64,000 nt of DNA from Giardia muris (lineage: Eukaryota > Fornicata > Diplomonadida > Hexamitidae), in assembly GCA_006247105.1 (NCBI GenBank), contig CM016925.1, positions 558,001-622,000 on the forward strand. The letters run 5' to 3'. The notes beneath the pieces were generated by a model, which searched no databases, was not told the DNA's origin, and saw only the letters and a program-made list of their open reading frames with translations. A program made the translations under genes and the position numbers. Numbering within the stretch: the stretch's first letter is position 1; each line of letters starts with the position of its first letter. Below are positions 45,571 to 55,740 of the stretch, piece by piece.

Positions 45571-48483
45571 TCAATACTGGCTTGGAGAGAGTGTTGTGAA
45601 GCTATTATTGGCGATAATGCACGGTTCTAGATAAGGCGTATTGCTACTCCTCTTCCGAAACTGCTTCGTCTTTATGAGGAAGAAGACACTCACGGCGAGG
45701 CCTGCAACGAAGAGGAGTAGGGCTATGACTACTGTTGCGATGAGCCCTTTCAACAACCCATCACCGAAATTGCTTTGGACCGGTCTTTCATCGATTTCAT
45801 CATACTCTCGCTCTGCAGATAGAATAGTGGTCGCTAGGTCAGTCGGAATGGCTGGAAGGGGCGTCATCAACAGGTATTTTAAAGGAATCTGAAGATTCAG
45901 GGTATCAATGACTCCTTGTGCTATATTGAGGGGGATGGTGATGGTACCACCTCTAGAACGTTTAGGACTACTACCACTACGACCCTCCTTCCAGATATTG
46001 ACGTCGGCTGGAATATTGGCGAAGGTCAATGACACCTGATCAGCTGTAAGCGCGGTAGGGTCACGTACCACAATATTTCCTTGTGTACCAACGACCTTGA
46101 TCAAAAGAGAAAGAGGTCCTGGACAGGTGACCATGATTGGTCCTAGAAAAGGGACTGGCGTAGTCCCATAACAGTTGAAGCCTATGATTGTTTGACTCTC
46201 ATTGGTCCACCGAATGAGCGTATAATTCATCTCCTCTGGCGCAAAGGTACTAGGCATATAATCACCAAAGTAGTGGGATAGCTGGTCGTCTGATAACAAA
46301 CTCTTTAGGGAGTCGTCGTTCAGGTTTGCAGCAAGCCTTGGGAAGATCGTGTAGACTAATTCCAATGCAACCTTCCTACCATCGGTCCGCTGTAGCTGTG
46401 TCGCTCGATTCGCCACTATCTCAATGAAACGCTTCTTAAGAGCATTATCAGGGCCTGTGACTGCATCTCCGTTGCTACTGAAGGAGGATTGCTTCTCCCC
46501 GACTCTAGCAACCCCCGTGAAGTATTCTGAAAAGACCACTGCCATACTGAACGAGATTTGGCCCGTGACCGTGAAGATGACTCGTCGAGCACCTTGACAT
46601 GTCACACTGATCATATTGGATCCCGTGCTTGGTGAGGAAGTAACTCCATCGACAGTAATTGTCACACTATCCGTTTCCAGCGCCAAGGGTATGGATAGAA
46701 GTGTCTGTGTCGCTGTCACATCATTTGTGCCATTGTAGCTCATAAATGACACGGTATGTATGGCATTGATGTCCCCATTGAAGAGGTAGAGAGTACGCGT
46801 CGCAAGGCCTCCAGTGGTCAGATTATAGTACTCGTAGCTGGTAAAAGCATCATTCTTCTTATGAACAGACGTGACAAACGTTGATGATGAACGCGTGGCA
46901 AAGTTAGCCTCCTGATCTGTGCATCCAGTTGGAGCATAGGCTTGAATGATCGCGGGCTTCGTCAGGTTCTCACGAAAGGCCGCTGCTGAGTAATTCGCAT
47001 ACTGGTTCTTGTAGCCGCTAATGTAGATTGAAAGAGCACCAGTATTTTGATAGTATCCTTGGCAGTTAAGGTTCCTGACGCATTGATAGTTCCGTGTCCG
47101 AAAGGAATGCATGCTCAAGAGTACGGTATATTGGCTCATCATATAGATGAATTGGTCATGGAAGGGAGAATATGCTGGCCCATGGTACGTACGAGGAGTA
47201 TACTGGGAGTATTCTCTGGTCTTGTTTTGAAGGTATGCAACAACCCCGAAGGTGAGGTTGTTGACAAGGTTTGCTGCGGCATTACAGCTAGTATTGAGGT
47301 GCATCAACACACCGATATAATCCCTCATCTTTGAGTCACCGCTCGTAGCCATGCCAAGGCCTTCGACACACTTGATGACGCGTCCAATGCCGACAAACCA
47401 GTTGAGCATACGAGTAGGTGCTTGGGCACCAAACTTGACCCCAGTCGAGCCAGCATATGAGTCTGGTATTCCACACTCGATAAGGGCGGGAAAGATAGTT
47501 CTTTGGACGAACAAATCGAGCGTATTACTGATCTTGGTAAGTATGTTGGTTATAATGATGACTTCCATTGGATAGTCAGCCCGAAGGATAGCGACAGCCT
47601 CTCTTCCCATTTCGCAAAGAAGCGTCAGTTCCGCTACTAGGTCATACGCCTCTGTAGCTGCTAGGTTAGTGTTGTAATAGAATTGAAGCGAGCCATCTGG
47701 TCGAAACCCATCATAGTTCGTGTCTGGATTATCAACCGAAAAGTTCCGATATATCGGTTGATACATATCCGCCAGTGGCTGCAGGACTTGGGTGATCGAC
47801 CGGAAGTCATTCCAAAGAGCCTGGATCCCAATGTACATACGTGCCCGATAAGCGTTCATTGTGAGACTACTCTTCATGCAGTAATTGACGTCGGTCCAAT
47901 AGGCCTTCTGATCGATGCACTGATTCAGGTACTCCGCACTATTAACTCTAGTATTCAGAGTCCCTGCCATTGAGTTGATCGCGCTGGAGTAGAAGCTCTG
48001 GGTAAAGGGAGTAACACTGTCGATCATTCCTATGATACATGGTATATCGCTCAGGACTTGTAAGAAGGAATTGGGATACGTTTGCATGTTACTAGGCTGA
48101 AAGAGATACGGAAGATTACCATTGATCCGCTCAATCATCGTTGTGAACAGGTGAGGCGCATCTGGCATCGATGTTGGGTCGTATTGATAAGAGAGAACGA
48201 CCATATACATCCGCTGAATGAAATCGGCCATTCCCAACGGTGTGGTCAACGACAGGTCATTCCAATAGCTCTTGCTATAAGAATCGTAATATGCCTTCCC
48301 GCTCGTTGAGGTGGCGTGGTAATACCGATTCAGGAGTTCTTGTGGGGCGCCAACCATTTCTTGGTACGTCTTGAACGTACATCCAGCCAGCAGGACGTTC
48401 GTGGCCATGAACCCGGACTGCCGTACCGGCCCCGTCCGAGCCATCTCTCCTAGAAGGAGCCCTATCCAAAGTTGAATAATCAT
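45571..48483 (-). CDS. Large type I membrane protein, secreted ectodomain
   Basis: About 970 residues with an N-terminal hydrophobic signal (MIIQLWIGLLLG), an ectodomain of about 890 residues rich in Tyr, Asn, Thr and Ser with about ten N-glycosylation sequons, a single membrane segment near residue 925 (LIATVVIALLLFVAGLAVSV) and a cytosolic tail of about 35 residues. It is not a VSP: cysteines are few and CxxC arrays and CRGK are absent. No domain was recognised. ATGs at 48498 and 48483 are both possible; I prefer 48483, directly preceded by TTAATAAAG and followed by the signal sequence. Confidence 0.7.
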   Translation of the reverse strand: MIIQLWIGLLLGEMARTGPVRQSGFMATNVLLAGCTFKTYQEMVGAPQELLNRYYHATSTSGKAYYDSYSKSYWNDLSLTTPLGMADFIQRMYMVVLSYQYDPTSMPDAPHLFTTMIERINGNLPYLFQPSNMQTYPNSFLQVLSDIPCIIGMIDSVTPFTQSFYSSAINSMAGTLNTRVNSAEYLNQCIDQKAYWTDVNYCMKSSLTMNAYRARMYIGIQALWNDFRSITQVLQPLADMYQPIYRNFSVDNPDTNYDGFRPDGSLQFYYNTNLAATEAYDLVAELTLLCEMGREAVAILRADYPMEVIIITNILTKISNTLDLFVQRTIFPALIECGIPDSYAGSTGVKFGAQAPTRMLNWFVGIGRVIKCVEGLGMATSGDSKMRDYIGVLMHLNTSCNAAANLVNNLTFGVVAYLQNKTREYSQYTPRTYHGPAYSPFHDQFIYMMSQYTVLLSMHSFRTRNYQCVRNLNCQGYYQNTGALSIYISGYKNQYANYSAAAFRENLTKPAIIQAYAPTGCTDQEANFATRSSSTFVTSVHKKNDAFTSYEYYNLTTGGLATRTLYLFNGDINAIHTVSFMSYNGTNDVTATQTLLSIPLALETDSVTITVDGVTSSPSTGSNMISVTCQGARRVIFTVTGQISFSMAVVFSEYFTGVARVGEKQSSFSSNGDAVTGPDNALKKRFIEIVANRATQLQRTDGRKVALELVYTIFPRLAANLNDDSLKSLLSDDQLSHYFGDYMPSTFAPEEMNYTLIRWTNESQTIIGFNCYGTTPVPFLGPIMVTCPGPLSLLIKVVGTQGNIVVRDPTALTADQVSLTFANIPADVNIWKEGRSGSSPKRSRGGTITIPLNIAQGVIDTLNLQIPLKYLLMTPLPAIPTDLATTILSAEREYDEIDERPVQSNFGDGLLKGLIATVVIALLLFVAGLAVSVFFLIKTKQFRKRSSNTPYLEPCIIANNSFTTLSPSQY

Positions 48484-48548
48484 CTTTATTAATGCCATCT
48501 GATGTCGGCCCCATTGGTCCAACCAGCTCCCGACGCAGACTATTGGTA

Positions 48549-51500
48549 TTATTGGTGCGACCCTAACCCCGACATATGGGTGGATAGCCGAGGCAGGTCT
48601 GGAAGGGACGAGCGAGAAGATGGTCGTGTTACTGAACGCCCTTCAATTGGCACAACTATCACCTCCTCTTCTGTCTTAAAGATGGCGGCTACCTTGAAGG
48701 GGCCTCCTGCTGCCGGTACACGTATCTTCATTTGCACACCTAAGCTCATTCCCGGAGGTACTCCGCCACGATTCTGTGTCATAGAGACATCACAAATAAG
48801 CTTCTCCTCCTTGGGTGTTTCTGCCTCGGTATGGACCAGGTCGAAACGAATATGAACAGGCATATGACCAACGTTCTTGAAAGATATGCGTGCGAGGGCA
48901 TATTCTCCGGGCTTACACACCCCCAATTGAACCGAGGATGGCGTCACCATCACATTCCGTGCCTTTAGAAGCTTGAAGGTGGTCGGCATCGTTACCGTCC
49001 TAAGTTTCTCACGCTCTAGATAAGGAACGTTCTCACAAGCAAGAGTCCGGTCAGAATCTACCGCTAAGGCTAAGAGGCGGTTCCGGATGGACTTGTTCGT
49101 CTCGGCCTGTGTAAGTGGTTGGTACTCAAGGAGCTGCTGAGTCTCCGCACCCTCATCAGGACTAGCATCAGAGTCGTCACTATCATCTTGCTTCGGGAGC
49201 ATTCGTGGATACGTCGTTCGTCTAATATGCTGTGCAACATACTTGTGGACGTTGGAGGTAAGGTGTTCTTCGGAACTGAGACTAGATCCGAATACCTCAA
49301 GAGATAGGTTCTTGTACCCCTGAATGAACTCATTGAATGCTTCCTCTCCACCCTCCAGATATGCTTGGCCTTCCTGTGTCTTCCAGAAGTTATCGGTTTG
49401 GAGCTGTTGACAATACTCAACTCTCATCGGATCCACAAGATCGGAAACACGGCTCTTGGACGCCACATTCGTCTCTTCGGAGACCTCGATGCTCTCAATC
49501 CCCTCATTACCCTCGCTAAACTCAAGCCTTTGAACGACAGACGGAGTCCCGTCACTAACGTCCATGGACTGGGCGTCTGGTCGTAGGTGTAATGCAGAGT
49601 CGTCGATAGTCACTTGCAAGCTCCCCGTACTTCGTGCAAGAGCACTCTTGAGAGAGGCCAAAGAGCTCTGTGATAAGGTATTGGGGAAGGGATCGTGCTG
49701 ATGATTGAGATCGTATGTGCACGCAGCGACCCCTATGTTTGGTAACGTGTACGTCGAGAAGGTGTAATTTCGATCGAGGTAAGAACAGGAGTAACTTGGG
49801 ACGGCGCGGACCAACGGCTTGAAGCAGTCGAGAACCGGTTCAACGGTCTTCTCGAAGACAAGATTATTGTCCTCGAAGTCGAAGGAACACTCTTCTCCAT
49901 GGATATCCATCTGAAGAAGGTCTAAAGTCAGCTCACGTCTCATAGGGGCAATCCCGATCCTAAAGGCGGAATCGCCAGGGTACTCTTTGTCAAAGTGGGA
50001 ACTATTAAGATTTGCAATTGCGGGTAAACCGAAGATGACAGCCTCATCGCACTCATTTGGATCATCTCCAGTAGCAATGTCAATTGATACACCAGCCGTA
50101 TAATAAGTAAGAGATGTGGGCAATTTCTCACCTCTTCTGAAAACATTGTCTAGGCTGGGTAGAAATCTATATGGGTCGCGCCCAATGGTCCGGAAGTGAT
50201 ATCCGGGCCGTGGAGAACCAACCATCACTCGAATATTCGGTCCAAGGAACTCCGGATGTGCACCCAAACGATAGGTTGAGAATGAAGGAGACATCCCAGC
50301 AACGGCTTCTTCAAGGATGAACTTATCAGAGGTTCTCAAGGAGACAGACGTGTAATGGACTCCCTTATCTGAGAAACCGACTAATCGGACGGCACTCCCA
50401 AAGGTTACCTGAGTGAGCGCATCCGAGGTCAGTGTCACGGTATCCGTTATGTTATCAAGTTGAAGAACAACCGTTAGGTCTCCCTTCTCGCTTGCAAACG
50501 AAATGACTCCTATAGGGAGCTGGATTAGAATGTTCGGGACGAGAGAGGCAGTTTTGGCATCTGCAGTACATTGTTGCTCGAGTGTTCGATAAAAGCGTGC
50601 GGGATCCTCCCGCCTGATCTGCCGCTCCAGGGTATGAATATTCGATATCGTGTTCTCGAAGCCAAACTTCTTCTCTAATTTCTGATAACCTCGTAGGTCA
50701 AGGAAGGCGGTCTTGAATGAGCGCCGGCGGAGGAGGTCTGAGAGGTGTGCGAGCATTCCATAATTGTGGTAGCGACAGTAGTGAAGCATAACCCTATCGG
50801 ACATCTTCAAATATGGGGTGACCGTTTGTGGATCCAGTGTCGAAAACTCCGCGGATGAGACCACGTCATCGTTATCAAGAAGGCGCGCATGTATTCCCTT
50901 TGCGTAATATGCCGTCTTGCTATTAAGTACTTTGGTCCCTGTCGAGGGGAGTGGTGGTTGTCTCGTCGCATCTCCAGCGTACTCCTGGAAGAACCGTTCC
51001 GTACTACATGTGAAGATTACGAGGTAGACGGTCGCCATCGTCCGTGCAGCATGTAAACGACGAACCAGCTCCGCTCGTTGTTGTCGCATGATCTCAAAGA
51101 CATTTGGAACAGGCTCCGGCTCATTTGACACATGTGATCCAGTGGGTTCATCAAGCTCTAGATCTCCTTCGGTTGGTCCAGGCTTTGACTCTCCTTTCTG
51201 AGCAGTTGGAAACACATCATCCTCAGGGGTGTCCTGTAGCTTCCTTGTTGAGGCTACAAGTCCGGCGGGAACCATAAGACCTCCATCAAGCTGCAAAAAA
51301 TCGGAAGGACCAGTCTCACTATCAGAGTCGTGGCTATGTTCCTCAACCAATTCTTCATCGATCTCTTCAAGGTTTCCATTCTCGTCCAAATCCACAAAGA
51401 CGGCTCGATGTGAGTCTGGAAGCTCTGCATATACGCGAATGAAGTCACGGCGAAGTTCATATGAGAGACGGACGATTGGGATGATATGACGAGGCCCTGG

Positions 51501-54500
51501 ATACACCCGTCGAAACTCCTGGAGTAGACGTGCCCAGGGGTCTTTTGATTCATCGCACTCACCGGGATCTACGTTCTCAAAGATCTTCACGACCCTTAGA
51601 CGTTGCTGTCCCGTATATAGAAGAAGGAGAAGGTCGTCTCTGTAACGTATGATGATCCTATCGCGGACCTGCGAATACCGAAGCCCACGGTTTGCAAAAA
51701 CGATCGAAAGCCCACACTCTTTCGGCCGCCAGCCCCAGACGTCACCAGATGGAGAAGGGAGAAGTGCATGGCGACGTTCTCGTTCCTCGGTGACGAGTTT
51801 GCTCAAGTCCGTGAGCTTCCGCTTCCGTCGTCGCCATTCGATCTGCTGGAGCGATTCTAGCTCACGAGCCTTCTTTGTCTTCGCCCCCGTTGCTGTGGAA
51901 TACGAATGAACCGACTCACCTTCAGACTCATTAAGACAACCAGCCTTGAGATTATGACGTTCTATGCACTCTTGAGCATATTCAACACTAACCGAGGGCG
52001 TTTCCTCGATGGGCATCCCAAGGGTTGCAACGGGCTCGTATGCCATCTCAAGTGTATGCATAGTGGCCGAAAAGACGATTCCCGGCCCTGTCACAACCCG
52101 ATGACGAATAAGGCCTGCAGACGGCTCGGACTCGACATAAGTCAAAGCGCTTGTCGTACTGTATTGAGCTCGGAACGAGTCAAGCATAGCGGGGCGCAAG
52201 TCATAAGGGAGTGCAAGGCTCTCAATCTTGACCCCGAAGTCCGGCAGGTTCTCCATGTTCAGAAGGGTCTTCGACGCCTTCTTCGTGTCGCTTTCATCTG
52301 GAAGCCTTAAGGGGCTCACAACCTTCGTATAGCTCGCAATGACCTGGTTCGGGATGTGCAGAGTGAAGTCGCGGGTATCAGCGGCATCAACCATGTCATG
52401 CGATTCTGTCACCATTCTAGGGTGTTCTGGAGATGCCCCCGCAATAGGAGTCGTTAGGATTTCACGATATGCCATTTGTAACCCAACACTCCCATAAGCA
52501 GCTGTAATTATCCTATCCGGGTCATCCAAGCTTCCAGTCGAAGCCAGAAGGTAATGAGTGGGAGGCAATAATGGAGATAGGTCGAGATACTCGTCCTCCA
52601 ATGGGAAGATAGGACGTGCCGTTTCCTCAATACGGACATCCACCCCAGGTCGACACAGACCCATTCCAATAGCACTTTTATAGGCCTCATATGAATCATA
52701 CCGAGTATTATATTGGTCGCGCAAGGTGACCTCTCCGGCGACGTGGTAACGGACTGGAAGCTGTACTGGCCGAGGCAGGATTGGGATGTAAATGGAATCG
52801 CGGCTTATAGGCACAACTTCCGGCTCCTTGGCCGCCGAAATTGCATCGACCTCAGGAGAGGTTGGACCTTGTCGAGCAGGTTCCGATTCGGATAAGGTGA
52901 AATCCTCAGATAGAAGTACATTCTGGACGATTGGGATATTGATCCAGACAGAATACGCTGGGACGACGGGAAACAAGGAATAGAGGTTCTGTGCGTAATT
53001 CCGGACCAGATGGGAGATGGTACCCACGAATCCTAGGGCGGGGACGGCCGTCAATAGGATGGTACAACCATCGTTCGTGTACTCCATTGTGTACTGCACC
53101 AACGAGTCCAATGCCGCACATAGCCTTTCAACGCTCAGGTTTGTATGCTGGAAGGTAAACAAGGTATTATCGAAGCGAACACAAAGCTTGCTCCGCGTCG
53201 AAAGGGTTAAATCTTCAGTAAGCTCGCCATTATCTGTTCTGACAGAGTTAAGCTCTTCCCCTTGCTTCTGTTCCTCATCACCCTGATCCTCCTCATCAGA
53301 CTCTGTGTTATCCTCTGGGATCATCGGGACCTCAAGATCATCCGCATTACCTTGAGCACCATCCATAGAATCCGGCCTCCTCTCCAACAAAACATCCGAG
53401 CTTACACGAGGATAAGGAAGCCCTTGTACATTCCCAACACCTACCACCTCTTCATCCTCAGTATCAGCCTCAGCATCGGAGTTGAATGCCATACGTAAGG
53501 CGTTGGCCTGCGCACGAGCCAGTAGGCTTCGAAGGTAGATCTCCTCATATCTCTCCGCTCCCTTGCGAATACTGTCAATAACCTGCTGGTTCCTTGCAGC
53601 TACCTCGCCGATATAGTCCTGCACCCCCAGATCCAGAACGTCGTGCACTGTCACGGTGGCCTCATACTCATGCCTCCAAGTGTCCGGAAGAAGGCCTGCG
53701 AACTCCTCAACAAGCTTTGGAGATAGTTTTCGACTATCGACATTCCCGGGCTGGAGTTCAGGCGCAAAGGTGACAAGAGGAATGGTTGACATCCCAATAG
53801 CAAGCTGGCCAACAAAGGTCGCGTTCAAACGAGATAGCTCCTCTTCAGCACTTATACCTCCGGATGCCAAGTCACTGGCAACGGTTTGGCCCGACATCTG
53901 TTCTTTTAATGTTGAAAGAAGTTGGACAGTCGAGTCAGTATGCAACGAGATAATCCTAGCAACGGGTGTGGGGTCAATGTGTGCGCATGCCGAGGGGGCC
54001 CGAGAGGCAATGGTATTCATAAGACGACAAGTGCTATCTCTATCCGAGTGTCGAGTGGCAAGCCTTGAGGCGACGTCCGCGGTAGCCTTGCGACCCAAGC
54101 CTGTGTTCAATAGCATGGCATCCTGGCCAGTAATGAGAAAGCGGTTGTCCTCTATTGAAGCCTCTAGCAGGTTCGTCACTGGCGCTTGGGATACGGCATC
54201 TTCCTTGGGTTCTGCCATGCACGTCTCCATGCGTTCACCATCAAACTGCCGCATTATGCACTCGATAATCACGGACAAACGGTTCTGCTCAAGACTACTG
54301 AAGCGGGAGATATCTTCTCTATACCCGGACATCATCTGTTTAAGAATGGCTTCCTGAGGCGTTTCGGATAAGATCTCACCATGCATTTCCATCGGAGAAG
54401 CCAAAAGCTTTTGCTGAATGATTCTATATGCTTGAGAGACGAGATCCGAACCCATGGTTAAGCTGCTCTTCTCTGCCAAGAGGTTGTTCCGGAGGATCTC

Positions 54501-55709
54501 TATGCGGCATTGTTCCGCAACGTTATGCGAGAAAAAGCTTGAAAGGTACTCGGATGAGCGAAGTTTAGTTAGAACCGAAAGGCGATCCTCAAAGAAGTTT
54601 CGAAGCATTGGAACTTGTACAAGCTCTGACTGGGCGTCTTTCTTCTGCTTAGGAGGGGCTCCCCCCACTCCTTTGGGGGCCAAAGTACGCACATTAGCAG
54701 GAACCATTGATGCTGGGAGGGCCAAATACTCAATAAACTTTGGCCCATGCGAATTTTTCGCCTGATAGTATGTCGGATAGCAATAGGAGAGGTCAGATAG
54801 GTACGAAACGTTGTAGCTCCTAAGCCATTGGCTATAACACTCCCCAGAGGCCGTGATCGCGTTGATGACGGGGAGCAAGCGGTCCTTAACAAGCCGCGTC
54901 GCAATCTGCAAGTCATCAAATGCGCCTTTGACCTTTGCAAGGAAGGCCTTCTCGTCCTTCGCCTGAACCGTCGAGATGGGCTCGAACTGCTCATACGCGC
55001 TATAATACTGGTTATATTTTCCCATCTCGTGGATCTGGAAGAGTGGAACGGTCCGAACATGAACGATTTGACCCTGGTACCAGTATGGATAACAGAACAG
55101 CTCGTAATTACTCAGTCGCTCTTGTTCATAGACGACATAGTTGAGAGGGGTGTTCAGCTTTAATAGAAGCTCACGGAAGTCTGGAACACGTAAGATGTTT
55201 TGATCCATGTCCTCACAAAGGGTAATGAAAGCCCCAAAACAGACACCAATCTCTGCACAGTCCAAGAGAAAGGATTCATGCGGGTATCTACCTTCACGAA
55301 GAGTAGTTTCCGGGTCTCCATCACCATTGGTAGGGATCTCATAATTCGTTCCAAAGTCGAAGTTAGAGACGAGGACAACGTGAAACTCACCCCTAATAGT
55401 GTCATCAGGAAGCGGTTGTAATGCTTGCTTTGTTGGTTTCTTAGTATCTCCCATAAGGCGTTGAATCAAAAGGTCACAAAAGTCCCGGATGAAGATGAGC
55501 TTATCACGGGCTGGAGTATTATGGGGCTCGGCGAGTTTGAGTGCCGATAAACTTGCGGGTCGCATCTCTGGTTGTAAGTCCTTCATTAGATTCGAGTAAT
55601 TGAGAGTATGTAGCCGAGGGACGTAGCCCCCCGCGATCTGCGTCGACATCTGATCCCAAAGGATGTTGGGCGTCTGGACCTCGATATGGACGAGGAGAAT
55701 TCGAGTCAT
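48549..55709 (-). CDS. SPAG17/PF6-like central apparatus protein with C-terminal ASH-type domain
   Basis: 2386 residues. Residues from about 2245 to 2370 form a beta-rich ASH/MSP-like domain (KARNVMVTPSSVQLGVCKPG, ARISFKNVGHMPVHIRFDL, GMSLGVQMKIRVPAAGG, TEEEVIVVPIEG), found in ciliary proteins such as SPAG17, Hydin and CFAP families. The acidic linkers, length and the order of blocks before it recall SPAG17, the C1a-projection protein of the central pair; the exact orthology is uncertain. An N-terminal motor or kinase domain is not present. The ATG follows TTAAAAA. Giardia has eight flagella, so a central-pair protein is expected. Confidence 0.75.
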   Translation of the reverse strand: MTRILLVHIEVQTPNILWDQMSTQIAGGYVPRLHTLNYSNLMKDLQPEMRPASLSALKLAEPHNTPARDKLIFIRDFCDLLIQRLMGDTKKPTKQALQPLPDDTIRGEFHVVLVSNFDFGTNYEIPTNGDGDPETTLREGRYPHESFLLDCAEIGVCFGAFITLCEDMDQNILRVPDFRELLLKLNTPLNYVVYEQERLSNYELFCYPYWYQGQIVHVRTVPLFQIHEMGKYNQYYSAYEQFEPISTVQAKDEKAFLAKVKGAFDDLQIATRLVKDRLLPVINAITASGECYSQWLRSYNVSYLSDLSYCYPTYYQAKNSHGPKFIEYLALPASMVPANVRTLAPKGVGGAPPKQKKDAQSELVQVPMLRNFFEDRLSVLTKLRSSEYLSSFFSHNVAEQCRIEILRNNLLAEKSSLTMGSDLVSQAYRIIQQKLLASPMEMHGEILSETPQEAILKQMMSGYREDISRFSSLEQNRLSVIIECIMRQFDGERMETCMAEPKEDAVSQAPVTNLLEASIEDNRFLITGQDAMLLNTGLGRKATADVASRLATRHSDRDSTCRLMNTIASRAPSACAHIDPTPVARIISLHTDSTVQLLSTLKEQMSGQTVASDLASGGISAEEELSRLNATFVGQLAIGMSTIPLVTFAPELQPGNVDSRKLSPKLVEEFAGLLPDTWRHEYEATVTVHDVLDLGVQDYIGEVAARNQQVIDSIRKGAERYEEIYLRSLLARAQANALRMAFNSDAEADTEDEEVVGVGNVQGLPYPRVSSDVLLERRPDSMDGAQGNADDLEVPMIPEDNTESDEEDQGDEEQKQGEELNSVRTDNGELTEDLTLSTRSKLCVRFDNTLFTFQHTNLSVERLCAALDSLVQYTMEYTNDGCTILLTAVPALGFVGTISHLVRNYAQNLYSLFPVVPAYSVWINIPIVQNVLLSEDFTLSESEPARQGPTSPEVDAISAAKEPEVVPISRDSIYIPILPRPVQLPVRYHVAGEVTLRDQYNTRYDSYEAYKSAIGMGLCRPGVDVRIEETARPIFPLEDEYLDLSPLLPPTHYLLASTGSLDDPDRIITAAYGSVGLQMAYREILTTPIAGASPEHPRMVTESHDMVDAADTRDFTLHIPNQVIASYTKVVSPLRLPDESDTKKASKTLLNMENLPDFGVKIESLALPYDLRPAMLDSFRAQYSTTSALTYVESEPSAGLIRHRVVTGPGIVFSATMHTLEMAYEPVATLGMPIEETPSVSVEYAQECIERHNLKAGCLNESEGESVHSYSTATGAKTKKARELESLQQIEWRRRKRKLTDLSKLVTEERERRHALLPSPSGDVWGWRPKECGLSIVFANRGLRYSQVRDRIIIRYRDDLLLLLYTGQQRLRVVKIFENVDPGECDESKDPWARLLQEFRRVYPGPRHIIPIVRLSYELRRDFIRVYAELPDSHRAVFVDLDENGNLEEIDEELVEEHSHDSDSETGPSDFLQLDGGLMVPAGLVASTRKLQDTPEDDVFPTAQKGESKPGPTEGDLELDEPTGSHVSNEPEPVPNVFEIMRQQRAELVRRLHAARTMATVYLVIFTCSTERFFQEYAGDATRQPPLPSTGTKVLNSKTAYYAKGIHARLLDNDDVVSSAEFSTLDPQTVTPYLKMSDRVMLHYCRYHNYGMLAHLSDLLRRRSFKTAFLDLRGYQKLEKKFGFENTISNIHTLERQIRREDPARFYRTLEQQCTADAKTASLVPNILIQLPIGVISFASEKGDLTVVLQLDNITDTVTLTSDALTQVTFGSAVRLVGFSDKGVHYTSVSLRTSDKFILEEAVAGMSPSFSTYRLGAHPEFLGPNIRVMVGSPRPGYHFRTIGRDPYRFLPSLDNVFRRGEKLPTSLTYYTAGVSIDIATGDDPNECDEAVIFGLPAIANLNSSHFDKEYPGDSAFRIGIAPMRRELTLDLLQMDIHGEECSFDFEDNNLVFEKTVEPVLDCFKPLVRAVPSYSCSYLDRNYTFSTYTLPNIGVAACTYDLNHQHDPFPNTLSQSSLASLKSALARSTGSLQVTIDDSALHLRPDAQSMDVSDGTPSVVQRLEFSEGNEGIESIEVSEETNVASKSRVSDLVDPMRVEYCQQLQTDNFWKTQEGQAYLEGGEEAFNEFIQGYKNLSLEVFGSSLSSEEHLTSNVHKYVAQHIRRTTYPRMLPKQDDSDDSDASPDEGAETQQLLEYQPLTQAETNKSIRNRLLALAVDSDRTLACENVPYLEREKLRTVTMPTTFKLLKARNVMVTPSSVQLGVCKPGEYALARISFKNVGHMPVHIRFDLVHTEAETPKEEKLICDVSMTQNRGGVPPGMSLGVQMKIRVPAAGGPFKVAAIFKTEEEVIVVPIEGRSVTRPSSRSSLPDLPRLSTHMSGLGSHQ

Positions 55710-55724
55710 TTTTTAACTCCCGTG

Positions 55725-55730
55725 TTTACT
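55725..55730 (-). terminator. Poly(A) signal AGTAAA downstream of the ankyrin gene
   Basis: Minus-strand AGTAAA about 10 nt after the stop of the ankyrin gene at 55741, within the 31-bp gap before the SPAG17-like start. Confidence 0.6.
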
Positions 55731-55740
55731 TCACCGAGTC

